DNA from: an uncultured Leptolyngbya sp.
Lineage (GTDB): Bacteria > Cyanobacteriota > Cyanobacteriia > Phormidesmidales > Phormidesmidaceae
Length of the DNA: 8,581 nucleotides
NCBI GenBank assembly: GCA_937899365.1
Contig: CALBPH010000530.1
Coordinates: 1 to 8,581, forward strand
Reading direction: 5' to 3'
Part shown: positions 1 to 6,080 of the stretch, piece after piece
Layout: each line of letters starts with the position of its first letter
Position numbering within the stretch: position 1 is the stretch's first letter
Program-made: the position numbers and the translations under genes
Notes under the pieces: generated by a model
What the model saw: the letters and a program-made list of their open reading frames with translations, nothing else
Database searches by the model: none
What the model was told of the DNA's origin: nothing

Positions 1-745
1 ACAGGGCTTCCCAGTCGATTGATTCACTATCTAGCACCCGAGACCTATCAGGCGAGAGCGGTAGCTGTGTTTTCAAGGCTTGCCGGTGAGTCTGAATATA
101 GTTGAGCTGCACCGTCAGAAAGCTAGGGCTCCAAATGGAGATACTCTCTAGATTTTCTTCGAGCAGCAGGGTTTTACAGAGATTAGCTTGAAATACCTCA
201 GGTAATTGGGGTTGGTGGGCATCGGGCAGGGATACCAGAAACGGCTTGAGCACCCAGCGTAGCCATCGGTCTAAATATTCGGAGTCGTCTTGCAATCCCG
301 CTGGCGTTTCTCCAGGAGCCAAAAGCTTAGGGGAAATGCACATATAGACTTTGCCCGTTTCAAATCTGGGGCCGTTGCTAATCAGATCATGGGCCCAAAT
401 ACAGAACAACGTATTAAACGACTGCCTTAGCGCGCGGGTGTAGGGAATGTGCTTTGCAGGACCACGGCTGCCAGATGTTGGCTCATAGAAGAGAATGGGG
501 TCGGCGCTCAGGGAATGCCTCTGCTCAATCCAAGGGCGCAGATCGTCATAGGTGACAATCGGAATCTGATGCCAGTCGTCAATAGACTTAATCCCTAAAG
601 ACCGGCCATAGTCGCTCTGGCTAACTTGCTGAAATAATTGGGTTTGTAAGGTGCGCTGGGCTGCTTGCGGCTGGGACAATGCGTGACCAAATTGTTTGGC
701 CGTGGGGGCCAGCAATCGTCCCAACCCTTTAATCAGCCAGCGCAT
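1..745 (-). CDS. GH3-family adenylate-forming enzyme (acyl-acid amido synthetase-like), C-terminus outside window
   Basis: Reading from the ATG at 745 the frame stays open for 248 codons to the window edge. The family activates carboxylic acids as acyl-adenylates and usually passes the acyl group to an amine such as an amino acid. Residues 87-103 read FYEPTSGSRGPAKHIPYT, closely matching the GH3 ATP-binding motif (TSG-S/T-x-G-x-x-K followed by IPYT). Residues 66-70 (YDDLR) and the later IWSPSFL segment (about 204-210) also fit bacterial GH3 proteins. The acceptor-binding C-terminal part is not in the window. The start is supported by a TGGAGG Shine-Dalgarno six bases upstream, and the gene overlaps the end of the acyltransferase gene by 17 bases, so the two are probably translationally coupled. 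In this operon it most likely activates an acid intermediate; substrate and acceptor cannot be read from the sequence. A CoA-ligase-type relative is a less likely alternative. Confidence 0.8.
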   Translation of the reverse strand, partial: MRWLIKGLGRLLAPTAKQFGHALSQPQAAQRTLQTQLFQQVSQSDYGRSLGIKSIDDWHQIPIVTYDDLRPWIEQRHSLSADPILFYEPTSGSRGPAKHIPYTRALRQSFNTLFCIWAHDLISNGPRFETGKVYMCISPKLLAPGETPAGLQDDSEYLDRWLRWVLKPFLVSLPDAHQPQLPEVFQANLCKTLLLEENLESISIWSPSFLTVQLNYIQTHRQALKTQLPLSPDRSRVLDSESIDWEAL

Positions 746-1400
746 GGTGGGCCTCCAGCGAGCAATCATCCGGGTGGGCCTCATCCGCAAGACCATCAAC
801 GGTCACATTGGGGTAAATTTCACTGCGCGCAGTCAGATAGCTGCCAGCTGTCACCGTTGCCCCCGGTCCAAGGTAAGACCCAGCACCGATAAAACTACCG
901 TCACCGATGGTAATGGGTTTTACATACAACATCAGATTGTCGCGGCGGGGCTTAATGATGTGGCTAGATAGACCCACCCGATGGCCAAACACAACGTCCT
1001 CACCAACAAATAACAACCCTCGATCGGCAATTTCTAAGCCCGGTGTCCAGTACACGCGTTTACCAACCTGTGCCCCCCACAGCCGCAACCAGGCCGAGAA
1101 CAATCCAGGCACCAGTCTGAGCAAGGTTTCCAGCACCGGGAACGCCACATAGATGACTTGCAACTGATGGCTCCCCCACCAGGGAGAATAGTCATCTCCT
1201 TGGAGATAGCTGATGCCGTAGTTAAGGGGATAACGCCGACTGTGGAGTCGATAGGACAGTACGGGCAACCCATAGAGAAAAAATAGCCCCAGCAACAGCC
1301 CCCAAGGACTGCGACCCCAGATGCCGTAAAGCGAGGCAAGTGCGGCTCCAGCCAGGGTAACGCTAGGGAAAAAAGATAATAGTTTACTTAATGGAGTCAT
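729..1400 (-). CDS. Membrane-anchored left-handed beta-helix (hexapeptide-repeat) acyltransferase
   Basis: A 223-residue protein with two hydrophobic segments at about 9-27 and 33-50, then an amphipathic stretch (about 79-105), then hexapeptide-repeat sequence from about 108 to 200. The repeats show the expected periodic small or hydrophobic residues, for example VGEDVVFGHRVGLSS (132-146) and ITIGDGSFIGAGSYLGPGATV (163-183). Such LbH proteins are usually trimeric and transfer acetyl or longer acyl groups from CoA or ACP. His140 and His147 are candidates for the catalytic base, but this is a guess. The N-terminal helices suggest action at the cytoplasmic membrane face, fitting a hydrophobic substrate. 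The ATG at 1400 lies inside the end of the small membrane-protein gene (17-base overlap), and the GH3 gene starts before this one ends. No strong Shine-Dalgarno precedes the start, so translation may rely on coupling. The acyl donor and acceptor are unknown. Confidence 0.75.
   Translation of the reverse strand: MTPLSKLLSFFPSVTLAGAALASLYGIWGRSPWGLLLGLFFLYGLPVLSYRLHSRRYPLNYGISYLQGDDYSPWWGSHQLQVIYVAFPVLETLLRLVPGLFSAWLRLWGAQVGKRVYWTPGLEIADRGLLFVGEDVVFGHRVGLSSHIIKPRRDNLMLYVKPITIGDGSFIGAGSYLGPGATVTAGSYLTARSEIYPNVTVDGLADEAHPDDCSLEAHHALAD
752..757 (-). promoter_or_regulatory. Shine-Dalgarno of the GH3 gene
   Basis: TGGAGG on the minus strand lies six bases before the ATG at 745. It sits inside the 3' coding end of the acyltransferase gene and fixes the GH3 start. 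Confidence 0.7.
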
Positions 1401-1611
1401 GACTAGACTGGCGGCGGGGACCTACCCAGATCGCGGCCCCCGTAACGAGGGGAATCAGGGCAAAGATGCCCCCAAAAATAAGGGGATATGTTTTGGCAGC
1501 GGGAACCGTTAAAACAGTGGCAAAGACCAAACCGCAGTAGAGCAAGGCGGCAAAGGGAATGGCACAGATAATAATGAGCATCAGGCGCTCATTGGACTCG
1601 ATGGATGGCAT
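1384..1611 (-). CDS. Small two-helix membrane protein of unknown function
   Basis: A 75-residue reading frame from the ATG at 1611. A TTG at 1635 would add eight residues but has no better ribosome site. The protein has a short polar N-terminus (MPSIESNER), a hydrophobic helix at about 10-34, a second at about 43-63, and a basic end (GPRRQSSHDSIK). I do not recognise a family. It fills the gap between the hydroxylase gene (39 bases upstream) and the acyltransferase gene (17-base overlap), on the same strand, with no competing frame. This argues it is real and co-translated. It might be a membrane partner of the hydroxylase or of the acyltransferase. It lacks histidine boxes or other metal-binding motifs, so it is not a truncated hydroxylase. 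Confidence 0.6.
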   Translation of the reverse strand: MPSIESNERLMLIIICAIPFAALLYCGLVFATVLTVPAAKTYPLIFGGIFALIPLVTGAAIWVGPRRQSSHDSIK

Positions 1612-1650
1612 CAGATGCAAACTAAGTAACGGCAATCCAGTGTAACGAAG

Positions 1651-2358
1651 TTAATTGGGGAATATCAGCTGACGCCACAGGGATAGACGGCTGGCCTGTC
1701 CTAACCTTGATGGCCACTGATTTGAAGAATGCAGCGTATCGCGAAGCCGATCCCACAGCTTCAGATTGGCACCATAGTTACAGACCGCGCTGTGATGGTG
1801 CCATCCATGGTCCTGGGGGAGGATCAACCATCCCGATAGCCAGTAATACCAGGGGCCCGACGGACTAAATCGGCTGTGTCGCCACAGGTCAAGCGCAGCG
1901 GTGAGACTGACGCCTAGAACATAGGCCGTGGGGCTATCTAACAGATAAATAAACAGCCCATGTACCCACAGATACACAATTAAAAAACTACTCCACAGCG
2001 TATTCCGCGATGTGCCCAATACATCCATGGTGGTAATCGTATGGTGAACCTGGTGAGCAAACCAGCCCCAGTGACTATGGAGAAATCGGTGGTTCCAATA
2101 GTAGAGATAGTCCACCACCACAAAGCTGAGGATAAAGGCGAACACAGGGTACACAGACAGACTGTGGTGCCAGGCAGGAAAAAGTTGCTGATACAACGTC
2201 TGTAATAGGGTGAGCTGTAATAACGGAATCAGGAGGCCCTGTACCCACAAACCAGCACCATCTAGAATCCAGTCTGCCGGAGATTTCTGTCTGAGGTCTG
2301 GCCAGCTGTGCCAGGCGGTGAGGCCAACTAAAAGAACAAAGGTACCAAAAACAATCAT
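1651..2358 (-). CDS. Fatty acid hydroxylase / sterol desaturase superfamily membrane protein
   Basis: A 235-residue polytopic protein with the histidine clusters of the superfamily: H90-RFL-H94, H102-QV-H105-H106, and H184-GW-H187-H188, with an additional His161 (LDLWRHS). These residues bind a non-heme diiron centre at the membrane. Hydrophobic segments lie at about 1-15, 36-58, 70-88 and 122-155. The C-terminal NYGANLKLWDRLRDT (194-208) matches the conserved NYG...WDRL stretch of the family. Members hydroxylate or desaturate fatty acyl chains, sterols, carotenoids and related lipids using O2 and external electrons. The start at 2358 is three bases after the stop of the preceding Rieske gene, with only a weak purine-rich site. 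The substrate cannot be deduced. Its position after three Rieske enzymes and a ferredoxin makes it one further oxidation step of the same pathway, possibly fed by the same ferredoxin. Confidence 0.88.
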   Translation of the reverse strand: MIVFGTFVLLVGLTAWHSWPDLRQKSPADWILDGAGLWVQGLLIPLLQLTLLQTLYQQLFPAWHHSLSVYPVFAFILSFVVVDYLYYWNHRFLHSHWGWFAHQVHHTITTMDVLGTSRNTLWSSFLIVYLWVHGLFIYLLDSPTAYVLGVSLTAALDLWRHSRFSPSGPWYYWLSGWLILPQDHGWHHHSAVCNYGANLKLWDRLRDTLHSSNQWPSRLGQASRLSLWRQLIFPN

Positions 2359-2361
2359 GGC

Positions 2362-3417
2362 CTATACCCAAAAGGTGACGTCAGCGGACTTATGGGGCAG
2401 GGTGCGTGGGTCTTTGCCCGCTGCGATCGCAGCGCGAATAGATTCCACAAATCCATGGATAGTGTCGGCTGGCGTGTGGTGAAAGTGGGTGCCATATTTT
2501 GCGATCGCAGCCCCCTGCACCGCCAACGCCACAATATCCTGGTCGATAATCCGCTGAGCGGTCCAGCGCACAAAGGGTTTCGCCAATCGGCTCCAAATAC
2601 CGTAGTTAAACGTGACATCGGTATACACCAGGGTAGAACTTTCGCTCTCCGGAATTGATTGGCTGGTGATAAAGCAGCGGCGATGGGGACCCATGGTATA
2701 TTCCACGCTGGTCACATTGGGCATATGAAAGGCATCTCGGTGATAGATTTCATGCCCCTTAGGGTTTAGAAACCAGCGGGACCAGCCTAAATTATTGGTT
2801 TCATTGCGATAGGTGGCGGTGACACTGCCCTGGTGGCGCTCCACCGTCATCGCTAGAGGCTGCTGGCGAGCGGTGCGAAAAATGCCAGGGTGCACCGAAA
2901 CCGTATGGGGAATATCGATAAAATTTTCAGCACAGTTGGTAACGCCATTGGCAAACCGGTTAATCACCCGCACCGTTTCCCAACCGGGTTCTTGGTAATG
3001 GGGCATGGCAAAGGGCTCAGTGGTCAAGGCACCGGACGCACCGCCCAACCGCACATACACATAGCCATCTTGCTCACAGGTGTCATAGGCTTTGGCACAT
3101 CGACCGCGGGTGGTCTCAAAACGCTCTCCCTCAGCGGGCACATTAACCACCTGCCCCGTTTTGTCATATTGCCAGCCATGGTACGGGCATGTTAGACGCC
3201 CTTGGTGAACCCGTCCCCCAGACAGTTTCGTATTGCGATGCAGACAGCGATCTCTCAAGGCCACGGGCTGACCGTCAGCGCCGCGAAAAATCACCAGCCA
3301 CTCATCCAGCACAGTGCGGTGCAAAACCGTTTTGGCGGTGAGACAGTCACTGGGGGCAACAACATACCAAAAGTCTTCAAACTGAATTTCTGTCGGGACT
3401 TGTGTCGGAGCTTTCAT
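2362..3417 (-). CDS. Rieske non-heme iron oxygenase, alpha subunit (third in operon, VanA/PAO-like)
   Basis: A 351-residue protein. The N-terminal Rieske domain has C58-L-H60 and C77-PY-H80-GW, which bind the [2Fe-2S] cluster. The catalytic domain has E164-NFID168-IP-H171-TVSV-H176, the D-x2-H-x4-H mononuclear iron site, with Asp168 in the position that bridges to the neighbouring Rieske domain. Asp294 in DQDIVAL is the likely third iron ligand. The opening FEDFWYVVAPSD and the RCLHRNTKLSGG segment resemble the vanillate demethylase / pheophorbide a oxygenase / chlorophyllide a oxygenase group, whose reactions are hydroxylation or oxidative demethylation. It differs clearly from the two other Rieske proteins here, which have CPHMG and HHW. 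The ATG at 3417 lies 41 bases inside the ferredoxin gene and has no good Shine-Dalgarno, so translational coupling to the ferredoxin is likely. It has no C-terminal membrane helices, unlike plant PAO. The substrate is unknown. Confidence 0.9.
   Translation of the reverse strand: MKAPTQVPTEIQFEDFWYVVAPSDCLTAKTVLHRTVLDEWLVIFRGADGQPVALRDRCLHRNTKLSGGRVHQGRLTCPYHGWQYDKTGQVVNVPAEGERFETTRGRCAKAYDTCEQDGYVYVRLGGASGALTTEPFAMPHYQEPGWETVRVINRFANGVTNCAENFIDIPHTVSVHPGIFRTARQQPLAMTVERHQGSVTATYRNETNNLGWSRWFLNPKGHEIYHRDAFHMPNVTSVEYTMGPHRRCFITSQSIPESESSTLVYTDVTFNYGIWSRLAKPFVRWTAQRIIDQDIVALAVQGAAIAKYGTHFHHTPADTIHGFVESIRAAIAAGKDPRTLPHKSADVTFWV
2419..2434. repeat. HIP1 octamer within a 16-bp perfect palindrome
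   Basis: GCGATCGC at 2423-2430 is extended to the perfect palindrome CGCTGCGATCGCAGCG. It encodes Ala-Ala-Ile-Ala-Ala near the end of the third Rieske gene. HIP1 is a cyanobacterial genome signature. Confidence 0.85.
2501..2508. repeat. HIP1 octamer GCGATCGC
   Basis: Second HIP1 copy in the third Rieske gene, 78 bases from the first; it encodes part of GAAIAKYG. Confidence 0.85.
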
Positions 3418-3691
3418 GGGAACAAATTTTCAGGTCGTGGGTGATATCAAGCTCACAGGCCAGACGAGCATTGGGGTGGTTGGGGGCCAGTACATCCAAC
3501 AACTCCTGTTCATCAGGGGATGGGGGCGAAACGTCGCCGATGACGGAGACTAAGCAGGTGCCACAGATACCCGTACGACAGCCAAAGAGAATAGGAGAGT
3601 TTTGCACGGTGAGTGTGTCGGCCAGGGGTGTGTGGGCGTCGAGGGTTAGGGATGCATGATCGCTGTCGGGAAAAGAGATTTTACAGACCAT
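3377..3691 (-). CDS. [2Fe-2S] ferredoxin (plant/xylene-monooxygenase type)
   Basis: A 104-residue protein. Cysteines C38, C43, C46 (CRTGICGTC) and C79 (RLACE) give the C-x4-C-x2-C-x32-C pattern of plant-type [2Fe-2S] ferredoxins. The sequence between them (GDVSPPSPDEQELLD) is like bacterial oxygenase-linked ferredoxins rather than the main photosynthetic PetF, whose loop is more acidic. It is the only electron carrier in the window and sits between two Rieske oxygenase genes, so it most likely delivers electrons to the oxygenases. No reductase gene is visible, so photosystem I or the housekeeping FNR may reduce it. AAGGGA lies nine bases before the ATG at 3691, five bases after the preceding stop. 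The last 13 residues are encoded in DNA shared with the next gene. Extra cysteines C3 and C90 lie outside the cluster motif. Confidence 0.9.
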   Translation of the reverse strand: MVCKISFPDSDHASLTLDAHTPLADTLTVQNSPILFGCRTGICGTCLVSVIGDVSPPSPDEQELLDVLAPNHPNARLACELDITHDLKICSHESSDTSPDRNSV

Positions 3692-3696
3692 GACTG

Positions 3697-4863
3697 TTAT
3701 TCCCTTTGACGAGTTTTAGATACCTGTTCGGGATCTCCTTGCGGAGCAGACGAAGCGCACAGGTCAAAATCGGTGGTCCTCCCTTGTTTATGCTCTCCGT
3801 TCAATGCTTCTTTTTCTGAAGAGATGGGCTCTGAAGAAAGGGTCTCTTCAGAGAGGGATACCGCAGGAGAACGCTTGGACCATCGAGAGGGCACCAGACC
3901 ATTGACATATCTGACATACCGGGCAATGGGTTCATCCACTGGCAACAGCCGTTCGGTGCTAAAGCGAATATTGTCGTAGATTTTGCCATCTTCTCCCCGC
4001 AGGACATAGTAGCTTAGCCTCGTTAGCCACAGCAGCAGGTGAGTGACTATCCATCCCCACAACCCCGGTCGTTTTTTAGTCACATATATCGGCTGGATAA
4101 AGGTTTCTCCAGCTTCTGTGGGTCGATAGGCATAGAGCATATGCAGCTTGGGTATCCAGCGCACCTCCTGCATCATGGTGAGGAGTCCAAGGCAGCCGTG
4201 GGCATAGCGCATGGAATAGGCATAGCGCGGCCCCAAAATGATGCGCCCTAACCGTTCTCGCCAGTTGGTATCTAGAAGTTCTCCGCTGAGGGTAAAGTCA
4301 ATTTGTTCTCCGTCTTGCTGTAGCGACAGCGACAGGTCTACCGGTAGGTGGTGCACCGTTTGCAGATGCTGCACATCAATGCCGTTGATCATACAGATGT
4401 GATGATGGCACTGGCGGGTCAGGGGGGCATCAGCCACCACGGCCAGCGCCTCACCGTTGAGTTCATCAAACTCAGCCACGGGTCTCGGGGCCACCTTGTC
4501 GGGGTAAACCCAGATAAAACCGTATTTTTCTTCTGTGGCATAGGCTTGGACTGCGGCCCCCGAAGGGATAGAGTCCTGGCAGGGAATATCCTGACATTGG
4601 CCATTACCATCAAAGGCCCAGTGGTGAAAAAAGCAGCGCACCTGGTTGCCATCAACGCTACCAATGCCCAGGTCAGTTCCCATGTGGGGGCAATAGGCAT
4701 CCAGGGCCCGTACCTGGCCATCGCTACCGCGAAATAGGGCAATCCGTTGTCCGCAGATGGTAAACGACTGCACGGTTGCTTGCGAAATTGTTTTAGATGC
4801 GGTGACCAGGTACCAACCTTTTGCCACAATATCCCAGTTGTTAAAGAGGGTGGTCATGGCCAT
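3697..4863 (-). CDS. KshA-like Rieske non-heme iron oxygenase with C-terminal charged tail (second in operon)
   Basis: A 388-residue protein. Rieske ligands are C58-P-H60-MG and C77-FF-H80-HW. The mononuclear iron site is D163-VQ-H166-LQTV-H171, with Asp292 (EDGKIYD) as the probable third ligand. The CPHMG...G.V.G...C..H.W.FD..G.C..IP layout resembles 3-ketosteroid 9-alpha-hydroxylase (KshA) and DAF-36/Neverland oxygenases, which act on steroid-like substrates. This suggests, but does not prove, a bulky hydrophobic substrate. It is a paralogue of the Rieske gene at 6996-8006: both have HHW, an MIN-x-ID-x-x-H iron site and a shared end ...IRF...VR.VN. From about residue 330 a polar Ser/Glu/Lys-rich tail of roughly 58 residues follows that the paralogue lacks. 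Upstream AGGAAA five bases before the ATG at 4863 favours that start over an in-frame ATG at 4857. The gap to the AurF-like gene is 26 bases. Confidence 0.9.
   Translation of the reverse strand: MAMTTLFNNWDIVAKGWYLVTASKTISQATVQSFTICGQRIALFRGSDGQVRALDAYCPHMGTDLGIGSVDGNQVRCFFHHWAFDGNGQCQDIPCQDSIPSGAAVQAYATEEKYGFIWVYPDKVAPRPVAEFDELNGEALAVVADAPLTRQCHHHICMINGIDVQHLQTVHHLPVDLSLSLQQDGEQIDFTLSGELLDTNWRERLGRIILGPRYAYSMRYAHGCLGLLTMMQEVRWIPKLHMLYAYRPTEAGETFIQPIYVTKKRPGLWGWIVTHLLLWLTRLSYYVLRGEDGKIYDNIRFSTERLLPVDEPIARYVRYVNGLVPSRWSKRSPAVSLSEETLSSEPISSEKEALNGEHKQGRTTDFDLCASSAPQGDPEQVSKTRQRE
3815..3852 (-). repeat. Perfect 10-bp inverted repeat inside the Rieske tail coding region
   Basis: Plus-strand TCTGAAGAGA (3815-3824) and its exact reverse complement TCTCTTCAGA (3843-3852) enclose an 18-base loop that holds another partial copy, CTCTGAAGAAAG (3829-3840). 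It encodes the Ser/Glu-rich tail (SEETLSSEPISSEK). It may be a coincidence of repeated Ser-Glu codons, or a weak mRNA hairpin. It has no U-tract, so it is not a terminator. Confidence 0.5.
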
Positions 4864-4866
4864 TTA

Positions 4867-4872
4867 TTTCCT
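4867..4872 (-). promoter_or_regulatory. Shine-Dalgarno deciding the start of the second Rieske gene
   Basis: AGGAAA on the minus strand, with AGGA ending five bases before the ATG at 4863. It is within the short gap after the AurF-like gene and supports 4863 over the second ATG at 4857. Confidence 0.55.
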
Positions 4873-4889
4873 GTAAATACAACATCATT

Positions 4890-6080
4890 TCAATACCCAA
4901 CGTTTTCCAAGCTTTGAAAAAATCTCGCCAACGCCCGTCGCTGGGTACACAGATACCCTTCAATTGAGGTCTTCTCCATAATGGCCATGGCTCGATTATC
5001 AGACCACACATAGTCCAAGGGCTCTAGATATACTCGGTAGGATGCCGTCGCTTCTTGATGGGTGAGATAGCTGCGGTGTAATCCGTCAGATTCTTGGGTG
5101 AAGCAGGCCTGCATCATGGTGCGGGCCTCGGTGTCATCCATGGCAAAGAGGTGCGATCGCAACAGTTCATACACCCTGGAATACAGCGCCGGATCGTGCC
5201 AAAAAATGCCATTTACCGCCACCGAAAACTGACGATGATCCTGCTGACAGCCACGAATCCCCAAATTCGCCACCAGGGTTTCAAACCGTGTGGGCGTTGG
5301 CAAACAGCCAATCACCTCATGGGACAACAGCGTCGAACTGTTGAAGTGAAAACTCTCATCCATAAAATGATAGAACGAGATTTTGGATGGGATAGGCGCA
5401 TTCTCCTGACTATCAGCGGTTTGGTAATAGCGGCTGAGCTGATGCTGCACCAGTTTGCCATTGAGAGTCCGCAGCCCCCGCACGGTAAAATATTGACAGG
5501 CCAAAAAGCTGTTGCTAGCAGAAATCAGACCAAACGCATGCAGCTGTAGCTGTTTCCACCAGCGTTTTAACCGGTTGGTGTCAGCACAAATCATGGTTTC
5601 CGTAAACGGTCCCCGCATGGGGTAGCTAAATAACCGTTTCCCCAGCAGCGCCTGCTCCGTCTGTTCTGCTACGGCACGAAAGGCGGCGATGTGCGCCCGT
5701 TCCTGGGAAGATTCTAAGTCCAACATGTCACAGATAGTACGAAATCCATCGTGGGCATAGAGCGCCGCTGCACTGGTCTGATTAAAGAATATAGTCGCAA
5801 TCTCCGCAGAGACAATCTGTGAGTAATAGGCCACCCAATACAGCTGGTTTAGCACTGTTCTCAGGTAGTCGCTAGCCTGATCCCAGATGGGCGTACCGTA
5901 TAGCAAATAATAGAGTTCAGGATTCCAATAGCTGTCGCGACACTCACCATAGTCAAAGTCTTGCCCGGCTTGGTCTAGCAGCTGGGTATGATCTTGCTTT
6001 TGATTGCGCCGATAGTTAATCTCCAGTCTGCGCTGGAGGGGGCTGGAGTTGAGCTGTGGCACTGCGTCTAACCTAACCAT
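4890..6080 (-). CDS. AurF-like diiron oxygenase-family protein
   Basis: A 396-residue, mostly alpha-helical soluble protein. Candidate iron ligands are Glu93 (SAEIATIFF), E127-RA-H130 (ESSQERAH), and H238-FMD-E242-SF-H245. The H-x3-E-x2-H end motif and the Glu to ExxH spacing match p-aminobenzoate N-oxygenase AurF (E101, E136/H139, H223, E227/H230, from memory). AurF-type enzymes oxidise amines to nitro groups or hydroxylate amino acids. The ligand corresponding to AurF Glu196 is not seen: the expected helix (about 181-205, LISASNSFLACQYF) has no acidic residue. The protein continues about 150 residues after the last ligand, longer than AurF. A strong AGAGGAGG sits nine bases before the ATG at 6080, and the gene overlaps the previous stop by eight bases. 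Alternatives are another ferritin-like oxygenase or halogenase, or a non-catalytic partner of the adjacent diiron protein. Confidence 0.65.
   Translation of the reverse strand: MVRLDAVPQLNSSPLQRRLEINYRRNQKQDHTQLLDQAGQDFDYGECRDSYWNPELYYLLYGTPIWDQASDYLRTVLNQLYWVAYYSQIVSAEIATIFFNQTSAAALYAHDGFRTICDMLDLESSQERAHIAAFRAVAEQTEQALLGKRLFSYPMRGPFTETMICADTNRLKRWWKQLQLHAFGLISASNSFLACQYFTVRGLRTLNGKLVQHQLSRYYQTADSQENAPIPSKISFYHFMDESFHFNSSTLLSHEVIGCLPTPTRFETLVANLGIRGCQQDHRQFSVAVNGIFWHDPALYSRVYELLRSHLFAMDDTEARTMMQACFTQESDGLHRSYLTHQEATASYRVYLEPLDYVWSDNRAMAIMEKTSIEGYLCTQRRALARFFQSLENVGY
5153..5160. repeat. HIP1 octamer GCGATCGC
   Basis: HIP1 copy inside the AurF-like gene, in the C-terminal part after the metal-ligand region (encoding LLRSHL). 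Confidence 0.85.

Noticed and set aside
2362..3417. Assigning the third Rieske gene as chlorophyllide a oxygenase or pheophorbide a oxygenase
   Set aside because: The N-terminal pattern is similar, but it lacks the C-terminal membrane helices of plant PAO, and the surrounding genes do not suggest tetrapyrrole metabolism.
3815..3852. Inverted repeat as a transcription terminator
   Set aside because: It is inside a coding region, has an 18-base loop and mixed base composition, and no U-rich run follows on the minus strand.
4348..4737. Plus-strand 129-codon open frame
   Set aside because: It is antisense to the Rieske domain and iron-site region of the second Rieske gene; the open frame is a by-product of that gene's codon use.
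4419..4829. Minus-strand 136-codon frame overlapping the second Rieske gene
   Set aside because: It is out of frame with the recognised Rieske motifs and its product is low-quality sequence; a shadow frame.
5094..5549. Plus-strand 151-codon open frame
   Set aside because: It lies wholly antisense to the AurF-like gene, whose metal-site motifs show that the minus strand is coding; its translation resembles no family and it has no operon context.
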